NCBI RefSeq assembly: GCF_025770785.1
Contig: NZ_JANZLA010000007.1
Location: forward strand, 124,001 to 188,000
DNA length: 64,000 bases
Origin: Cellulomonas sp. SG140
GTDB lineage: Bacteria > Actinomycetota > Actinomycetes > Actinomycetales > Cellulomonadaceae
Direction of reading: 5' to 3'
A model generated the notes under the pieces. That model worked only from the letters and a program-made list of their open reading frames with translations. It did no database searches and was not told the DNA's origin. Position numbers and translations under genes: made by a program. This document shows, in pieces, positions 1 to 8,384 of the stretch; positions within the stretch are counted from its first letter, which is position 1; every line of letters begins with the position of its first letter.

Positions 1-633
1 GGCGGCGAGGCGATCGACATCCTGTGCCGGCTGTCCGGTCCGCTGGACCCCCGGCGCAAGCAGCAGATGCTCGACCGCTTCGAGCTGGACCCCACCAAGA
101 AGGCCCGCACGTACTCCAAGGGCAACCGGCAGAAGGTCGCGCTGGTCGCGGCGCTGGCGTCCGACGCGGAGCTCCTCCTGCTCGACGAGCCGACCAGCGG
201 CCTCGACCCGATCATGGAGGCCGCGTTCACCGAGTCGATCGCCGAGGTGAAGGCGCAGGGCCGGTCGGTGCTGCTGTCGAGCCACATCTTCGCCGAGGTG
301 GAGAAGCTGGCGGACACCGTGACGATCATCCGCAACGGGGTCACGGTCGAGACCGGCAGCATCGCCCAGCTCCGGCAGCGGCTGCGGACGCAGGTCACCG
401 CGGTGCTGGCCGGTGGCGCCGGGTCGCTGGCCGGGGTCGCGGGCGTGCACGACCTGCAGCAGGTGGACGGTCAGACGAGGTTCACGGTCGACGAGGAGGC
501 GCTGCCGGGCGTGCTGGCGGCCGTCGCGGCGCTGCAGCCGCGGTCGCTGGTGGCCAACCCGCCGTCGCTGGAGGAGCTGTTCCTGCGGCACTACGGCGAG
601 GAGCTGGCGGCAGTGAACGGGGTGGAGAAGTGA
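1..633 (+). CDS. ABC transporter ATP-binding protein (5' end missing)
   Basis: The reading frame is open from the first base of the window, so the Walker A region lies outside. The visible part has the ABC signature region (YSKGNRQKVAL, a degenerate LSGGQ), Walker B with the catalytic Glu (LLLLDEPTSGLDP) and the H-loop (LLSSHIF). It ends in an extension of about 80 residues like that of drug and antibiotic exporters. The stop overlaps the start of the permease gene by 4 bp (GTGA), so the two are probably translated together as a two-gene export system. The substrate cannot be told from the sequence. Confidence 0.93.
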   Translation, partial: GGEAIDILCRLSGPLDPRRKQQMLDRFELDPTKKARTYSKGNRQKVALVAALASDAELLLLDEPTSGLDPIMEAAFTESIAEVKAQGRSVLLSSHIFAEVEKLADTVTIIRNGVTVETGSIAQLRQRLRTQVTAVLAGGAGSLAGVAGVHDLQQVDGQTRFTVDEEALPGVLAAVAALQPRSLVANPPSLEELFLRHYGEELAAVNGVEK

Positions 634-2294
634 CCGCCACCGCGCACGCCCCGGCACCCCGGGCCGCGGTGCCGACCGTCGTGGTGCGTGGTCGCCCGGC
701 GGACACGCTCGCGGGGCTCGGCGCGATGGTGCGGTTCGTCGTGCGCCGCAACCGCGTGCGCCTGGCGGTGTGGCTCGTCGTGCTCGTCGGGCTGTTCGCC
801 TACGTCGGCGCGTACTACAAGAGCCTGTTCACCACGCAGCAGGCGCTCGACGACTTCGCCAAGGTGAGCGACACCCCCGGCATCCGGGCGCTGACCGGGC
901 TGGCGGCGGCGCCGAACACCCTCGGCGGGGCCGTCTGGACCAAGGTCTGGATGACGTGCGCGCTGGCGCTGGCGTTCGGCATCGTCTTCCTGGTCACCCG
1001 CAACGGGCGGGCGGACGAGGAGGTGGGCCGCACGGAGCTGCTGCGCTCGCGGGAGCTGGGGCTACACGCGTACTCGGCGGCGTCCTGGCTGGTGTGCGCG
1101 GTGCTGTCCGTGCTGGTGGGCGCCCTGATCGCCGTCGTCTCGGCCGCCTCGGGGCTTGACCCCTACGGCACCGGCATCACCGGCTCGCTGATCGTCGGCG
1201 CGTCCGTCACCGGCGTGGGGCTGGTCGGCCTCGGCGTCGGTGCGGTGGCCGGTCAGGTCACGTCGACCTCGCGCGGCGCGAACGCGCTCGGCTCGGCGGT
1301 GCTCGGCGTCCTCTACGTGCTGCGGATGGTGGGCGACCTGGGCGACGGGCGGCTGACCTGGGCGTCGCCGGTGGGCTGGGGCCAGGAGATGCAGCCGTGG
1401 GGGGCCGACCGGTGGTGGCCGTTCGGGCTGCTCGTCGTGCTCGCCGTCGTCCTGCTGGCGGTGGCGACCGTGCTCGAGGCGCACCGCGACCACGGCGCCG
1501 GGCTGGTGCCGCAGCGACCGGGGCCTGCCGAGGCGCCCGTGCGCTACGCGACCCCGCTCGGGCTGGGCCTTCGGCTGCAGCGCGGGCCTGTGGTCGGCTG
1601 GACCGTCACCGTGGTGCTGTGCGGGCTGCTGTTCGGCTCCGTGGTGCACGCGATGGACAACCTGCTCAACGACGCCGGCACGCCGCTGCCCGCCATCCTG
1701 CGCGGCCGTGGCATCGACGCGCTGATGGCCGTGCTCGCCGGGATGATCGCCCTGGTCGTGGCCGTGTACGCGGTCCAGTCGGCGACCACGCTGCGGGCCG
1801 ACGAGGCGTCGGGGCTGGTGGAGACGCAGCTGGCCGGCGCGCTGTCCCGCACCCGTTGGGCGCTGCAGCGGCTGCTGATCCCGGCCGTCGGCGCCGCGGT
1901 GCTGCTCGCCGCGGGCGGCGCGCTGCTCGGCGCCAGCTACGGGGCCACGGTGCACGACGGCTCGTGGACCGGCCGGATGGCCGTCGCGGCGCTCGTCTAC
2001 TGGCCGGCGGTGATGGTGCTGGTCGGGGTAGCGGTGACGCTGTTCGGCTGGCTGCCCCGGCTGGCGGTCGCGCTGACGTGGGGGCTGCTGGCGGCGCTGT
2101 GGTTCGTCATGCTGATCGGCGACGCGCTGCACCTGCCGACGTGGGTGCTCGACGTGCTGCCGTTCTCCGCGACCCCCTACATGCCGCTGAACCCGATGCG
2201 GTGGACGCCCGTGGTGGTGATGACGGCCGTCGCGGCGCTGCTGGTGTGGGTGGGCGTCGACCGGTTCGCGCGGCGGGACGTCGTCCCCGGCTAG
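630..2294 (+). CDS. ABC transporter permease, polyketide-antibiotic exporter type
   Basis: This 554-residue integral membrane protein has two similar halves of about six hydrophobic segments each, starting near residues 40 and 310, joined by a hydrophilic linker. The arrangement fits the large TnrB3-like exporter permeases (COG3559) that pair with a separate ATPase. I chose the GTG at 630 because it overlaps the upstream ATPase stop as GTGA; an open frame continues further upstream but lies over the ATPase. It is the membrane half of the exporter begun at position 1. A strong hairpin follows the stop. Confidence 0.85.
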   Translation: MTATAHAPAPRAAVPTVVVRGRPADTLAGLGAMVRFVVRRNRVRLAVWLVVLVGLFAYVGAYYKSLFTTQQALDDFAKVSDTPGIRALTGLAAAPNTLGGAVWTKVWMTCALALAFGIVFLVTRNGRADEEVGRTELLRSRELGLHAYSAASWLVCAVLSVLVGALIAVVSAASGLDPYGTGITGSLIVGASVTGVGLVGLGVGAVAGQVTSTSRGANALGSAVLGVLYVLRMVGDLGDGRLTWASPVGWGQEMQPWGADRWWPFGLLVVLAVVLLAVATVLEAHRDHGAGLVPQRPGPAEAPVRYATPLGLGLRLQRGPVVGWTVTVVLCGLLFGSVVHAMDNLLNDAGTPLPAILRGRGIDALMAVLAGMIALVVAVYAVQSATTLRADEASGLVETQLAGALSRTRWALQRLLIPAVGAAVLLAAGGALLGASYGATVHDGSWTGRMAVAALVYWPAVMVLVGVAVTLFGWLPRLAVALTWGLLAALWFVMLIGDALHLPTWVLDVLPFSATPYMPLNPMRWTPVVVMTAVAALLVWVGVDRFARRDVVPG

Positions 2295-2301
2295 GTCGTC
2301 A

Positions 2302-2338
2302 CGGGGCCGCCGGGGTCCGATGACCCCCGGCGGCCCCG
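2302..2338 (+). terminator. GC-rich hairpin after ABC permease
   Basis: The arms are CGGGGCCGCCGGGGTC and its complement with one extra C, around a 4-nt loop, starting 7 bp after the permease stop. No U-tract follows, which is common in actinobacterial terminators. Confidence 0.7.
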
Positions 2339-2420
2339 ATCCGTCCCCCCGAACCGGCGGGCGCGAGTGCCTGTGCGGCGGGCACCGCCGGGGACTGGAC
2401 GTCGCCTTCCCCCGGGTTCA

Positions 2421-2452
2421 TGCTAGTGACTGTCATTTGGAAGTCACTAGCA
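2421..2452. promoter_or_regulatory. TetR-type operator upstream of MFS gene
   Basis: A perfect inverted repeat (arms TGCTAGTGACT and AGTCACTAGCA, 10-nt spacer) ends 13 bp before the MFS start codon. Its size, symmetry and place ahead of an MFS-tetR pair make it the likely binding site of the TetR protein encoded at 4091-4729. A GGAGG ribosome site lies just after it at 2456-2460. Confidence 0.75.
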
Positions 2453-2465
2453 GTGGGAGGTCGAC

Positions 2466-4064
2466 ATGAGCCTGTCGACGACTGGCACGGCGGGGATCCG
2501 TCGGTGGTGGGCGCTTGGTGGCGTCACGCTGGCGGTGCTCGCCGTCTCGATGGACGTCACCATCCTCAGCGTCGCCCTGCCGACCCTCGCGGGGGCGCTG
2601 TCGGCCTCCGCCTCGGACCTGCAGTGGTTCTCCGCCGGGTACGCCCTGGTGCTCGCGGCGCTGATGCTGCCCGCCGGCTGGCTGGGGGACCGCGTGGGCC
2701 GCAAGCGGGTGCTGCTCGGCTCGCTGCTGCTGTTCGCGGTGGGCTCGGCGGCCTGCGCCGGCGCGGACAGCCCGGCGTGGTTCATCGGCGCCCGCCTGGT
2801 GCTGGGCGTCGGCGGTGCCGGCGTGATCGTCATGGCGATGTCCGCCCTGATGGTCCTGTTCGACGACGACGAGCGGCCGCGTGCCGTCGCCGTCTGGGGC
2901 GCCGCCAACCTCGTCGCCTTCCCGGTCGGGCCGATCCTGGGCGGCTGGCTGCTGTCCCACGCCTGGTGGGGGTGGGTGTTCCTGCTCAACGTCCCCGTCA
3001 CCGTGCTGGGGATGCTCGCCGTGGCTGCGTGGGTGCCGGAGAGCTCCGCCGGCCGGCCGCCCCGGCTCGACGGCGTCGGCATCGTCGCCTCCAGTGCCGG
3101 GCTGACCGTCCTGACGTGGGGCTTCATCCAGATCGGTCAGGACGGGTGGCGCTCCGTGCCGGCGTGGGCCCTGATGGCCGGTGGGCTGCTGGTGCTGGTC
3201 GCCTTCGGCGTCTGGGAGGTGCGGCTGTCCCGGCGCGGACGGCAGCCGCTGGTGGACCCGGCCCTGTTCCGGTCGAGGCTGTTCACCTGGGGGGTCACGC
3301 TGTTCGCGGTGCTGACGCTGGCGCTCATCGGCCTGATCTTCGCGCTGCCCCAGTACTTCCAGGCGGTGCTCGGCACCGACCCGGAGGGGTCCGGGCTGCG
3401 GCTGCTGCCGCTGGTCGGCGGGCTGCTGGTCGGCCTCGCGCCGTCCCGGGTGCTGGCCACCCGGCTGGGGATCAAGCTGACGGTCGCCGCCGGCTTCGTC
3501 GTCCTCGGGGCTGGCCTGGCGCTCGGGGCGACCACGACCCCGGTGTCGGGCACCGGCTTCGCGGCCCTGTGGACGGCGATCAGCGGAGTCGGTACCGGCA
3601 TGGTGATGGCGACCGTCGCGGCGGCCGCGCTCGCGGAGATCAGCGCCGACCGCGCCGGTGTGGGGTCCGCCGTGCTGCAGGCCGTCAAGGGGGTCGGGGC
3701 GCCGCTGGGCGCGGCCGTGCTGGGCAGCGTGCTCGCCGCCGGCTACCGCAGCCGCCTCGACCTGACGTCGCTGCCCGCGCCGGCAGCCGATGCGGTGCGG
3801 GCCAACGTGTTCGCCGGCCTCAAGGTGGCGCACACGCTGCACGACGCCGCGCTGGGCCAGCAGGTGCGCGCCGCGTTCGTGCACGGTGTCACCGGCACGC
3901 TGCTCGCCTCGCTCGCCGTCGCCGTGGCGGGGGCGCTGCTGGCGCTGGTGTTCCTGCCGGGACGCGTGGTGCCGGCCGTCGCGCCTGAGGCCGACGACGA
4001 TGCGGGACACGCCGCTGCTGCGGTGCCGGGCGCCGGGAGGGGAGCGGCGCGACAGCCTCGGTAG
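2466..4064 (+). CDS. MFS transporter, DHA2 (EmrB/QacA) drug efflux family
   Basis: This 532-residue protein has about 14 hydrophobic segments. Segment 1 carries the DHA2 motif around LAVSMDVTILSVALPTL, and the loop between segments 2 and 3 has the MFS motif GWLGDRVGRKRVL. It is expected to export small lipophilic compounds at the cost of the proton gradient. The start is fixed by GGAGG 5 bp upstream. The C-terminal 30 residues are hydrophilic. A tetR gene follows 26 bp later and a palindromic operator precedes the start, the usual layout of a drug-inducible pump. Confidence 0.92.
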   Translation: MSLSTTGTAGIRRWWALGGVTLAVLAVSMDVTILSVALPTLAGALSASASDLQWFSAGYALVLAALMLPAGWLGDRVGRKRVLLGSLLLFAVGSAACAGADSPAWFIGARLVLGVGGAGVIVMAMSALMVLFDDDERPRAVAVWGAANLVAFPVGPILGGWLLSHAWWGWVFLLNVPVTVLGMLAVAAWVPESSAGRPPRLDGVGIVASSAGLTVLTWGFIQIGQDGWRSVPAWALMAGGLLVLVAFGVWEVRLSRRGRQPLVDPALFRSRLFTWGVTLFAVLTLALIGLIFALPQYFQAVLGTDPEGSGLRLLPLVGGLLVGLAPSRVLATRLGIKLTVAAGFVVLGAGLALGATTTPVSGTGFAALWTAISGVGTGMVMATVAAAALAEISADRAGVGSAVLQAVKGVGAPLGAAVLGSVLAAGYRSRLDLTSLPAPAADAVRANVFAGLKVAHTLHDAALGQQVRAAFVHGVTGTLLASLAVAVAGALLALVFLPGRVVPAVAPEADDDAGHAAAAVPGAGRGAARQPR

Positions 4065-4090
4065 GGCAGGTGGGGCAGCACAATGGGGCC

Positions 4091-4729
4091 GTGCCGACCG
4101 ATGCCGCCTCCGCCGATGCGGTCCCCGCCGACGCCGTCCCCGCTGCCGGGCTGCGCGAGCGCAAGAAGGCCCGGACCCGCGCGGCCATCCAGCACCAGGC
4201 GCTGCGCCTGTTCACCGAGCACGGCTACGACGTCACGACGGTCGAGCAGGTGGCCGCCGCCGCCGACGTGTCCCCGAGCACCGTCTTCCGCTACTTCCCC
4301 ACCAAGGACGACCTGGTCCTGACGGACGAGCTCGACCCGCTGCTGATCGCCGCGTTCCGGGACCAGCCGCCGGAGCTCGGCACCGTGGCGGCGTTCCGCG
4401 CGACGCTGCGGCAGGTGTTCGGCGAGGTCGACGCGGGCCAGCTGGCCGACATCAAGGCCCGGGCCACCCTGATCCTGTCGGTGCCGGAGCTGCGCGCCGC
4501 GATGCTCGACCAGCTGGCGCAGAGCATCACGTGGCTCACCGAGCTGACCGCCGAGCGCGCCGGCCTTCCGTCGGACGACCCCGCTGCCCGCTCGCTGGCC
4601 GGCGCCGTGGTCGGCGTCTGGATCGCCGCCGCCACCCAGTGGGTCGCCCATCCCGAGGACAACCTGCTCGCGGCCCTCGACACGGCGCTCGATCACCTGG
4701 AGAAGGGGCTGGCGCTGGGGTCGCGCTGA
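4091..4729 (+). CDS. TetR-family transcriptional regulator
   Basis: This is a 212-residue regulator. After about 20 residues of low-complexity Ala/Asp/Pro leader comes a TetR helix-turn-helix (RTRAAIQHQALRLF, then TTVEQVAAAADVSPSTVFRYF). The C-terminal helical domain should bind the inducer. I prefer the GTG at 4091, which has a CACAAT hexamer 6 nt upstream as in leaderless transcripts; an in-frame GTG at 4070 is also possible. It most likely represses the MFS gene at 2466 through the palindrome at 2421-2452. Confidence 0.9.
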   Translation: MPTDAASADAVPADAVPAAGLRERKKARTRAAIQHQALRLFTEHGYDVTTVEQVAAAADVSPSTVFRYFPTKDDLVLTDELDPLLIAAFRDQPPELGTVAAFRATLRQVFGEVDAGQLADIKARATLILSVPELRAAMLDQLAQSITWLTELTAERAGLPSDDPAARSLAGAVVGVWIAAATQWVAHPEDNLLAALDTALDHLEKGLALGSR

Positions 4730-4780
4730 GGCCGCGGGGCCGCGGTTGGGCGCGGGCCTCGGGCGCGGCGGGCCATGGGC

Positions 4781-4848
4781 TAGCATGGGCGGCGCGTTCG
4801 GGGTGCCGTGCAGGCCCACCGGGTGCCGGACCAGCGAAAGTGCTGGTC
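4781..4848 (+). promoter_or_regulatory. tRNA-Gly promoter -10 and 5' hairpin
   Basis: TAGCAT at 4781-4786 is a plausible -10 for the tRNA. A perfect 7-bp hairpin (GACCAGC, loop GAAAGT, GCTGGTC) at 4829-4848 ends 2 nt before the mature tRNA. It may help 5' processing or may simply end read-through from tetR. Confidence 0.4.
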
Positions 4849-4850
4849 AC

Positions 4851-4921
4851 GCGGGTGTAGTTCAATGGTAGAACTTCAGCTTCCCAAGCTGAGAGCGCGG
4901 GTTCGATTCCCGTCACCCGCT
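4851..4921 (+). tRNA. tRNA-Gly (anticodon CCC)
   Basis: The 71-nt gene folds into a full cloverleaf: acceptor stem GCGGGTG/CACCCGC, D-arm GTTC/GAAC, anticodon stem TCAGC/GCTGA with loop TTCCCAA, T-arm GCGGG/CCCGT with loop TTCGATT, and discriminator T. The anticodon CCC (4883-4885) reads GGG. CCA is not encoded. A T-rich stretch (TTTTTCTT) begins 5 nt after the gene and probably terminates it. A stretch of accessory-looking genes starts immediately downstream. Confidence 0.96.
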
Positions 4922-5058
4922 CCGCGTTTTTCTTAGGTCGCCGAATGGCGCGGCTATGAGGCAGACCCGACATACGGGTTCTTGGCCTGTGGCCCGCTTT
5001 CCGTGCCGTCGCCCGAACGGCGCTAGCTCCCGTGGTCCGTAGCTGCGAAGCTCGTTCA

Positions 5059-5301
5059 ATGGCCACCAAGACTGTTCTGCGCGAGTGGGTCCTCGAGGCA
5101 CTTCGAGCCAACGGTGGTTCGGCCGGTCCCGTCCAGGTCTGCCGGTACATCTGGTCCCATCACGAGGACGAGCTTCGTGACTCCGACGACCTGTTCTTCA
5201 CGTGGCAGTACGACGTGCGCTGGGCAGCGCAGACTCTTCGGGACGAGGGTGTGCTCGCGAAGGCGAATGGCGACCGACGCAAGCCGTGGACCATCGCGTA
5301 G
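5059..5301 (+). CDS. small winged-helix-like hypothetical protein
   Basis: This 80-residue basic/aromatic protein runs MATKTVLREWVLEAL to RRKPWTIA. The helix pattern with a closing 'LRDEGVLAKANGDRRKPWTIA' beta-wing resembles the winged-helix N-terminal domain of Mrr-type restriction proteins and many small actinobacterial orphans. I chose the ATG at 5059; an upstream in-frame GTG at 5032 lacks support. It is the first gene after tRNA-Gly and precedes a NERD protein. A DNA-binding role is an inference from fold pattern only. Confidence 0.6.
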   Translation: MATKTVLREWVLEALRANGGSAGPVQVCRYIWSHHEDELRDSDDLFFTWQYDVRWAAQTLRDEGVLAKANGDRRKPWTIA

Positions 5302-5412
5302 CACCTCCTGATTAGCTCCCGCGCCACGGCGCCGGAGCTCGACCACGGGCGGCGATGGCACGCTGGAGCCCGATCACTTGCCAATCTCGGCGAGAGTGCC
5401 GATAGCCCAGTC

Positions 5413-6369
5413 ATGGGGGACTGGGAAGTTCGGCGGTGGCGGCGGTACGGCAAGGACCGGTTGTACGTCCACGACGGCGACGGCGCCGCGGTGGGCTGGC
5501 GGGACCTGCTGACGGGCGAGGACCACATCGATGCTCCAGAGCATGCCGATGAGTTCCGCGCAGCGGTGGAGGTCTGGCAGGCGAACCAGGGCAACGACCC
5601 GGCGGCTGTGTCGCCGCCGTCGCGGTCACACGTGGCACCACAGGAGGCGGTGACCGCGGCACCCGTCGAGACCTCACCGGCGCGTGCGGTCAAGGCGCCG
5701 ACCGTGGATCCCGAGCCGTCAATCCCAGTGGCTCCGCCGATGTGGGACGACCTGGCTGCCCATCGCGCCGGCGAGATGGCCCGGCAGCAGGCCGTCGCGC
5801 TGAAGCAGGCCGCGCCGGTCCGGACCTTCGTCGCCCGGGTGTTTGGTGTGCACACCGACGAGCGGGCGTGGCGCATCGGTGCGAACGGTGAGGAGAAGGT
5901 CGCGGCCAGGCTCGCCAAGCTTGCGAAGAAGGACCCTCGCTGGAAGTTCCTGCACGCCATCCCGGTCGGGGAGAACGGCTCGGACATCGACCACCTGGTC
6001 ATCGGGCCGGGCGGCGTGTTCAGCCTCAATTCCAAGCACCACCCCGGTGCTCGGATCTGGGTCCGGGACAACGCCTTCCGGGTGAACGGTCAGCAGCAGC
6101 CGTACATCCGCAACTCCCGGCACGAGGCCCTTCGAGCCGGCCGCTACCTGACCGCGGCCTGCGGCTTCCCGGTCGAGGTCACCGGGATCGTCGTCCCCGT
6201 CGGTGCCGACGACCTCACCATCAAGCAGCAGCCCGCGGACGTCGTCGTGGTCAACCGGATGGCGCTGGCCGCTTGGCTGCGCCGCCGTCCCGACCTCCTG
6301 GAGGAGCCGACGGTCGACGCCATCTTCGAGGCGGCGCGGCGTTCGACCACGTGGCGGCCCCGAGGCTGA
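5413..6369 (+). CDS. NERD domain-containing (nuclease-related) protein
   Basis: This 318-residue protein has an N-terminal part of about 85 residues with no recognised domain, a Pro/Ala-rich linker (residues 55-110), and a NERD domain from about residue 150. The NERD signature is clear: GANGEEKVAARL, then 'SDIDHLVIGPGGVFSLNSKH', with Asp and Lys residues matching those of the restriction-endonuclease-like fold. NERD proteins are thought to act on nucleic acids, but their biochemical role is poorly defined. It lies between a winged-helix protein and an HTH-nucleotidyltransferase in the tRNA-linked stretch. Confidence 0.85.
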   Translation: MGDWEVRRWRRYGKDRLYVHDGDGAAVGWRDLLTGEDHIDAPEHADEFRAAVEVWQANQGNDPAAVSPPSRSHVAPQEAVTAAPVETSPARAVKAPTVDPEPSIPVAPPMWDDLAAHRAGEMARQQAVALKQAAPVRTFVARVFGVHTDERAWRIGANGEEKVAARLAKLAKKDPRWKFLHAIPVGENGSDIDHLVIGPGGVFSLNSKHHPGARIWVRDNAFRVNGQQQPYIRNSRHEALRAGRYLTAACGFPVEVTGIVVPVGADDLTIKQQPADVVVVNRMALAAWLRRRPDLLEEPTVDAIFEAARRSTTWRPRG

Positions 6370-6425
6370 GGGGCTCCACAGTGCACGGACGCCGGTCGCA
6401 ACCACTGGCGGCACCCGACGTCTGA

Positions 6426-6622
6426 CGACCCGCCTGGAACAACCACGTCCTGCAGGAGCGCGGCATCATCGTCCACGCCACTGTGCGGGCGGTCCCGGGC
6501 CGGGTGAAGGTCACCTGGCCGGGCATCGAACCGCGAACCGTCTTCGTCGACACCGGTCACCCGTCTGGCACCTATGCCGTCGGCGACGTCGTCGAGGTGC
6601 AGTCGGAGCCGGAAAGAACCAC
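6426..6622 (+). pseudogene. remnant ORF cut off against the hepT-like remnant
   Basis: An open stretch reads ...RGIIVHATVRAVPGR, VKVTWPGIEPRTVFVD and GTYAVGDVVEVQSEPE. This regular beta-rich pattern looks like real protein, but it has no convincing start (first GTG at 6483). Its plausible sequence stops where the opposing hepT-like sequence begins. I read it as the surviving end of a deleted gene. The family is not recognised. Confidence 0.35.
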
Positions 6623-6733
6623 GGCCGGTAGCTCGGCGTCGTGGCCGTACCGCTGCCCGACCAGCTCGGCCCGGTCGATCGCGTCGACCGCGGAGAGGAC
6701 GTCACCGAGCCGGTAGCGGTCTGATCGACTCAC
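6572..6733 (-). pseudogene. truncated HepT-like (DUF86) toxin
   Basis: The gene starts at a GTG overlapping the stop of the nucleotidyltransferase gene by 4 bp (GTGA), the usual way mnt and hepT are coupled. The peptide begins MSRSDRYRLGDVLSAVDAID and continues through RAELVGQRYGHDAELPAVVL, which fits the N-terminal helices of HepT/DUF86 proteins. After about 42 residues the sequence becomes Thr/Ser junk and stops at 53 residues, against roughly 110-150 for the family. The catalytic R-x4-6-H region is missing, so any toxin should be inactive. Confidence 0.6.
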
Positions 6734-7239
6734 AGCGGCACTGCCTCGGCGAGCGCCGATTCGGCGACGTGCGGCGCCAGCGCGTCGGCCGGGGCGACGT
6801 CGACACGCTCCCCGAGGAGCGCTGAGAGGTCGTCGGCGATCGCGGCGAGCGGGAGCAGGCCGCGTGTCCGCACGTGGAGGTCCACGAGCAGGTCGACGTC
6901 GGAGTCCGGGCCGTCCTCACCGCGAGCGACCGACCCGAACACCCGCACGTTCGAGGCACCGTGCCGGTGAGCGACGCGGCGAACGCGCTCGCGGTTGGCG
7001 CGCAGCTTCGCCATCCGGGGTGTGCGTACGTCGAGGTGGCGGGGGGCGGCGGCGGCGCTCAGCTCCAGGCGCGCTCCCATCGCCGCGAGGAGCCGGTCGA
7101 GCGTCTCGACCGATGGTGAGCTGGCGCCCGCCTCGTAGCGCGAGACCGCCGGCTGAGACGTGCCGGCTCGTGCCGCCAAGGCGCCCTGACTGAGGCCCGC
7201 GGCCTCGCGGCTCGTCCGGATCAGTGTGGCGGCGTCCAT
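6730..7239 (-). CDS. XRE-type HTH fused to MNT-type nucleotidyltransferase (antitoxin-like)
   Basis: This protein has 169 residues. Residues 1-60 form an XRE helix-turn-helix (LIRTSREAAGLSQGALAARA, TSQPAVSRYEAG). Residues about 85-150 form a minimal nucleotidyltransferase with the G-S-x10-D-x-D motif (GSVARGEDGPDSDVD). In HepT-MNT modules the MNT protein neutralises the HepT toxin by AMPylation; here the HTH is built in and could give autorepression. The downstream hepT-like gene is truncated, leaving the antitoxin as an orphan. A palindrome at 7249-7264 overlaps its likely promoter. Confidence 0.85.
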   Translation of the reverse strand: MDAATLIRTSREAAGLSQGALAARAGTSQPAVSRYEAGASSPSVETLDRLLAAMGARLELSAAAAPRHLDVRTPRMAKLRANRERVRRVAHRHGASNVRVFGSVARGEDGPDSDVDLLVDLHVRTRGLLPLAAIADDLSALLGERVDVAPADALAPHVAESALAEAVPL

Positions 7240-7248
7240 GGCAGGAGC

Positions 7249-7264
7249 ATACTGCTACCGGTAT
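7249..7264 (-). promoter_or_regulatory. near-palindrome over the promoter of the HTH-MNT gene
   Basis: ATACTG-CTAC-CGGTAT is symmetrical except at one base pair per arm. Read on the minus strand it overlaps TATACC (a -10-like hexamer) 10-25 bp before the start at 7239, a natural site for the encoded XRE domain to bind. Confidence 0.4.
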
Positions 7265-7465
7265 AGAACGAACGGCTCCACGGGCGTGAACACGCCACCC
7301 TCTGCATGTCGTCGGCCGGCCAGGACGCAAGCTCGCGCGCGTCGGCCCAGAGCGCAGGGCCGACCGGCTGTCTCTTCACCCGAATGCCGGGGCGTTGCAG
7401 TGGCTCCGAAGCTCCCGACGCGGCCAGCATGGGTCCCCGTGACCCGCGGAAGCGCTGAGGCCGGC

Positions 7466-8308
7466 ATGCTCCCTGCCACCCAGACCGGTGACCTGCGTCT
7501 GGGTCATCTGCTGGCCGCGACCGGGCTGGATCTCGACGAGGTCGTGGTAGTGCGCCACACCTACACGGCGGACGGTCTCCGGTCCTCAGAGGACCTGACC
7601 CCGGAGAAGGTGCTCGAGTACACGCGGTGGCAGGGCGTCGGAAACAAGGTGAGCAAGAACCCGCCGCGGTACTGGCTCGTCTTCATGGCCGAGGGCGGTC
7701 GGCGCTCACGCCTGCACGTCGTCTACGAGAACCTCGGCGAGGACCTCGACCAGCGGACGCCGACGATGCGGTGCTTCAACCTCCGACCGTCTGACCTGCT
7801 GTCCTCCCTGACCCGTCGGCTCGTGGTCGAGTGGTCCAAGGACGCCGTGAACTGGGCCAAGACCGGGGCGGTCGCATCGGGCTTCGGTGTGCTGGAGATC
7901 GCCGACCCCACGGTGGTGCCCTTCCCCGGGTTCGACGACCTTGTGCTCACCTATGGCGAGCTGCAGGACGTGGTCGACGACTCCCGGTACGCGTCCTGGC
8001 GCACGGCGCTGGGCGCCGTCCAGGGCATCTACCTGATCACCGACACCAGTACGGGCCAGGTCTACGTCGGCAAGGCGGACGGCGCCGAGCGGATCCTGGG
8101 TCGCTGGACCACCTACGCACGCGACGGCCACGGCGGCAACGTCGCACTTCGTGAGCTGGCCCGGGTCGACCCGAGCCATCCGCGGCACTTCCATTTCAGC
8201 ATCTTGCGCGTCTTCGGTCCCAGCGTCCCCAAGGCCGAGGTCGACCTGGCCGAGTCCCACTTCAAACGGGCGCTGCTCAGCATCCGATTCGGCCTGAACC
8301 GGAACTAG
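7466..8308 (+). CDS. GIY-YIG nuclease family protein
   Basis: This 280-residue protein has an N-terminal domain of about 170 residues (regular alpha/beta, no known enzyme motif) and a C-terminal GIY-YIG domain that starts GIYLITDTSTGQVYVGKADG, followed by the conserved Arg region (ILGRWTTYARDGHGGN) and a distal Glu (KAEVDLAESHFKRAL). The layout matches a widespread bacterial two-domain GIY-YIG family found near restriction and defence genes. I chose the ATG at 7466; sequence upstream is Arg/Ala-rich and looks non-coding. The natural substrate is unknown. Confidence 0.85.
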   Translation: MLPATQTGDLRLGHLLAATGLDLDEVVVVRHTYTADGLRSSEDLTPEKVLEYTRWQGVGNKVSKNPPRYWLVFMAEGGRRSRLHVVYENLGEDLDQRTPTMRCFNLRPSDLLSSLTRRLVVEWSKDAVNWAKTGAVASGFGVLEIADPTVVPFPGFDDLVLTYGELQDVVDDSRYASWRTALGAVQGIYLITDTSTGQVYVGKADGAERILGRWTTYARDGHGGNVALRELARVDPSHPRHFHFSILRVFGPSVPKAEVDLAESHFKRALLSIRFGLNRN

Positions 8309-8384
8309 TCGCGGGTTGCCAAGGCCGCCCGCCGTTCTTGGCGTTCCTGGCTCGCGGCGATCAATGCGACAGAGGGAGTTGACG

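Noticed and set aside
7226-7465. Longer N-terminus for the GIY-YIG protein
   Set aside because: The frame is open but its translation is Arg/Ala/Pro-rich and overlaps the promoter of the divergent antitoxin gene. The ATG at 7466 begins ordered sequence.
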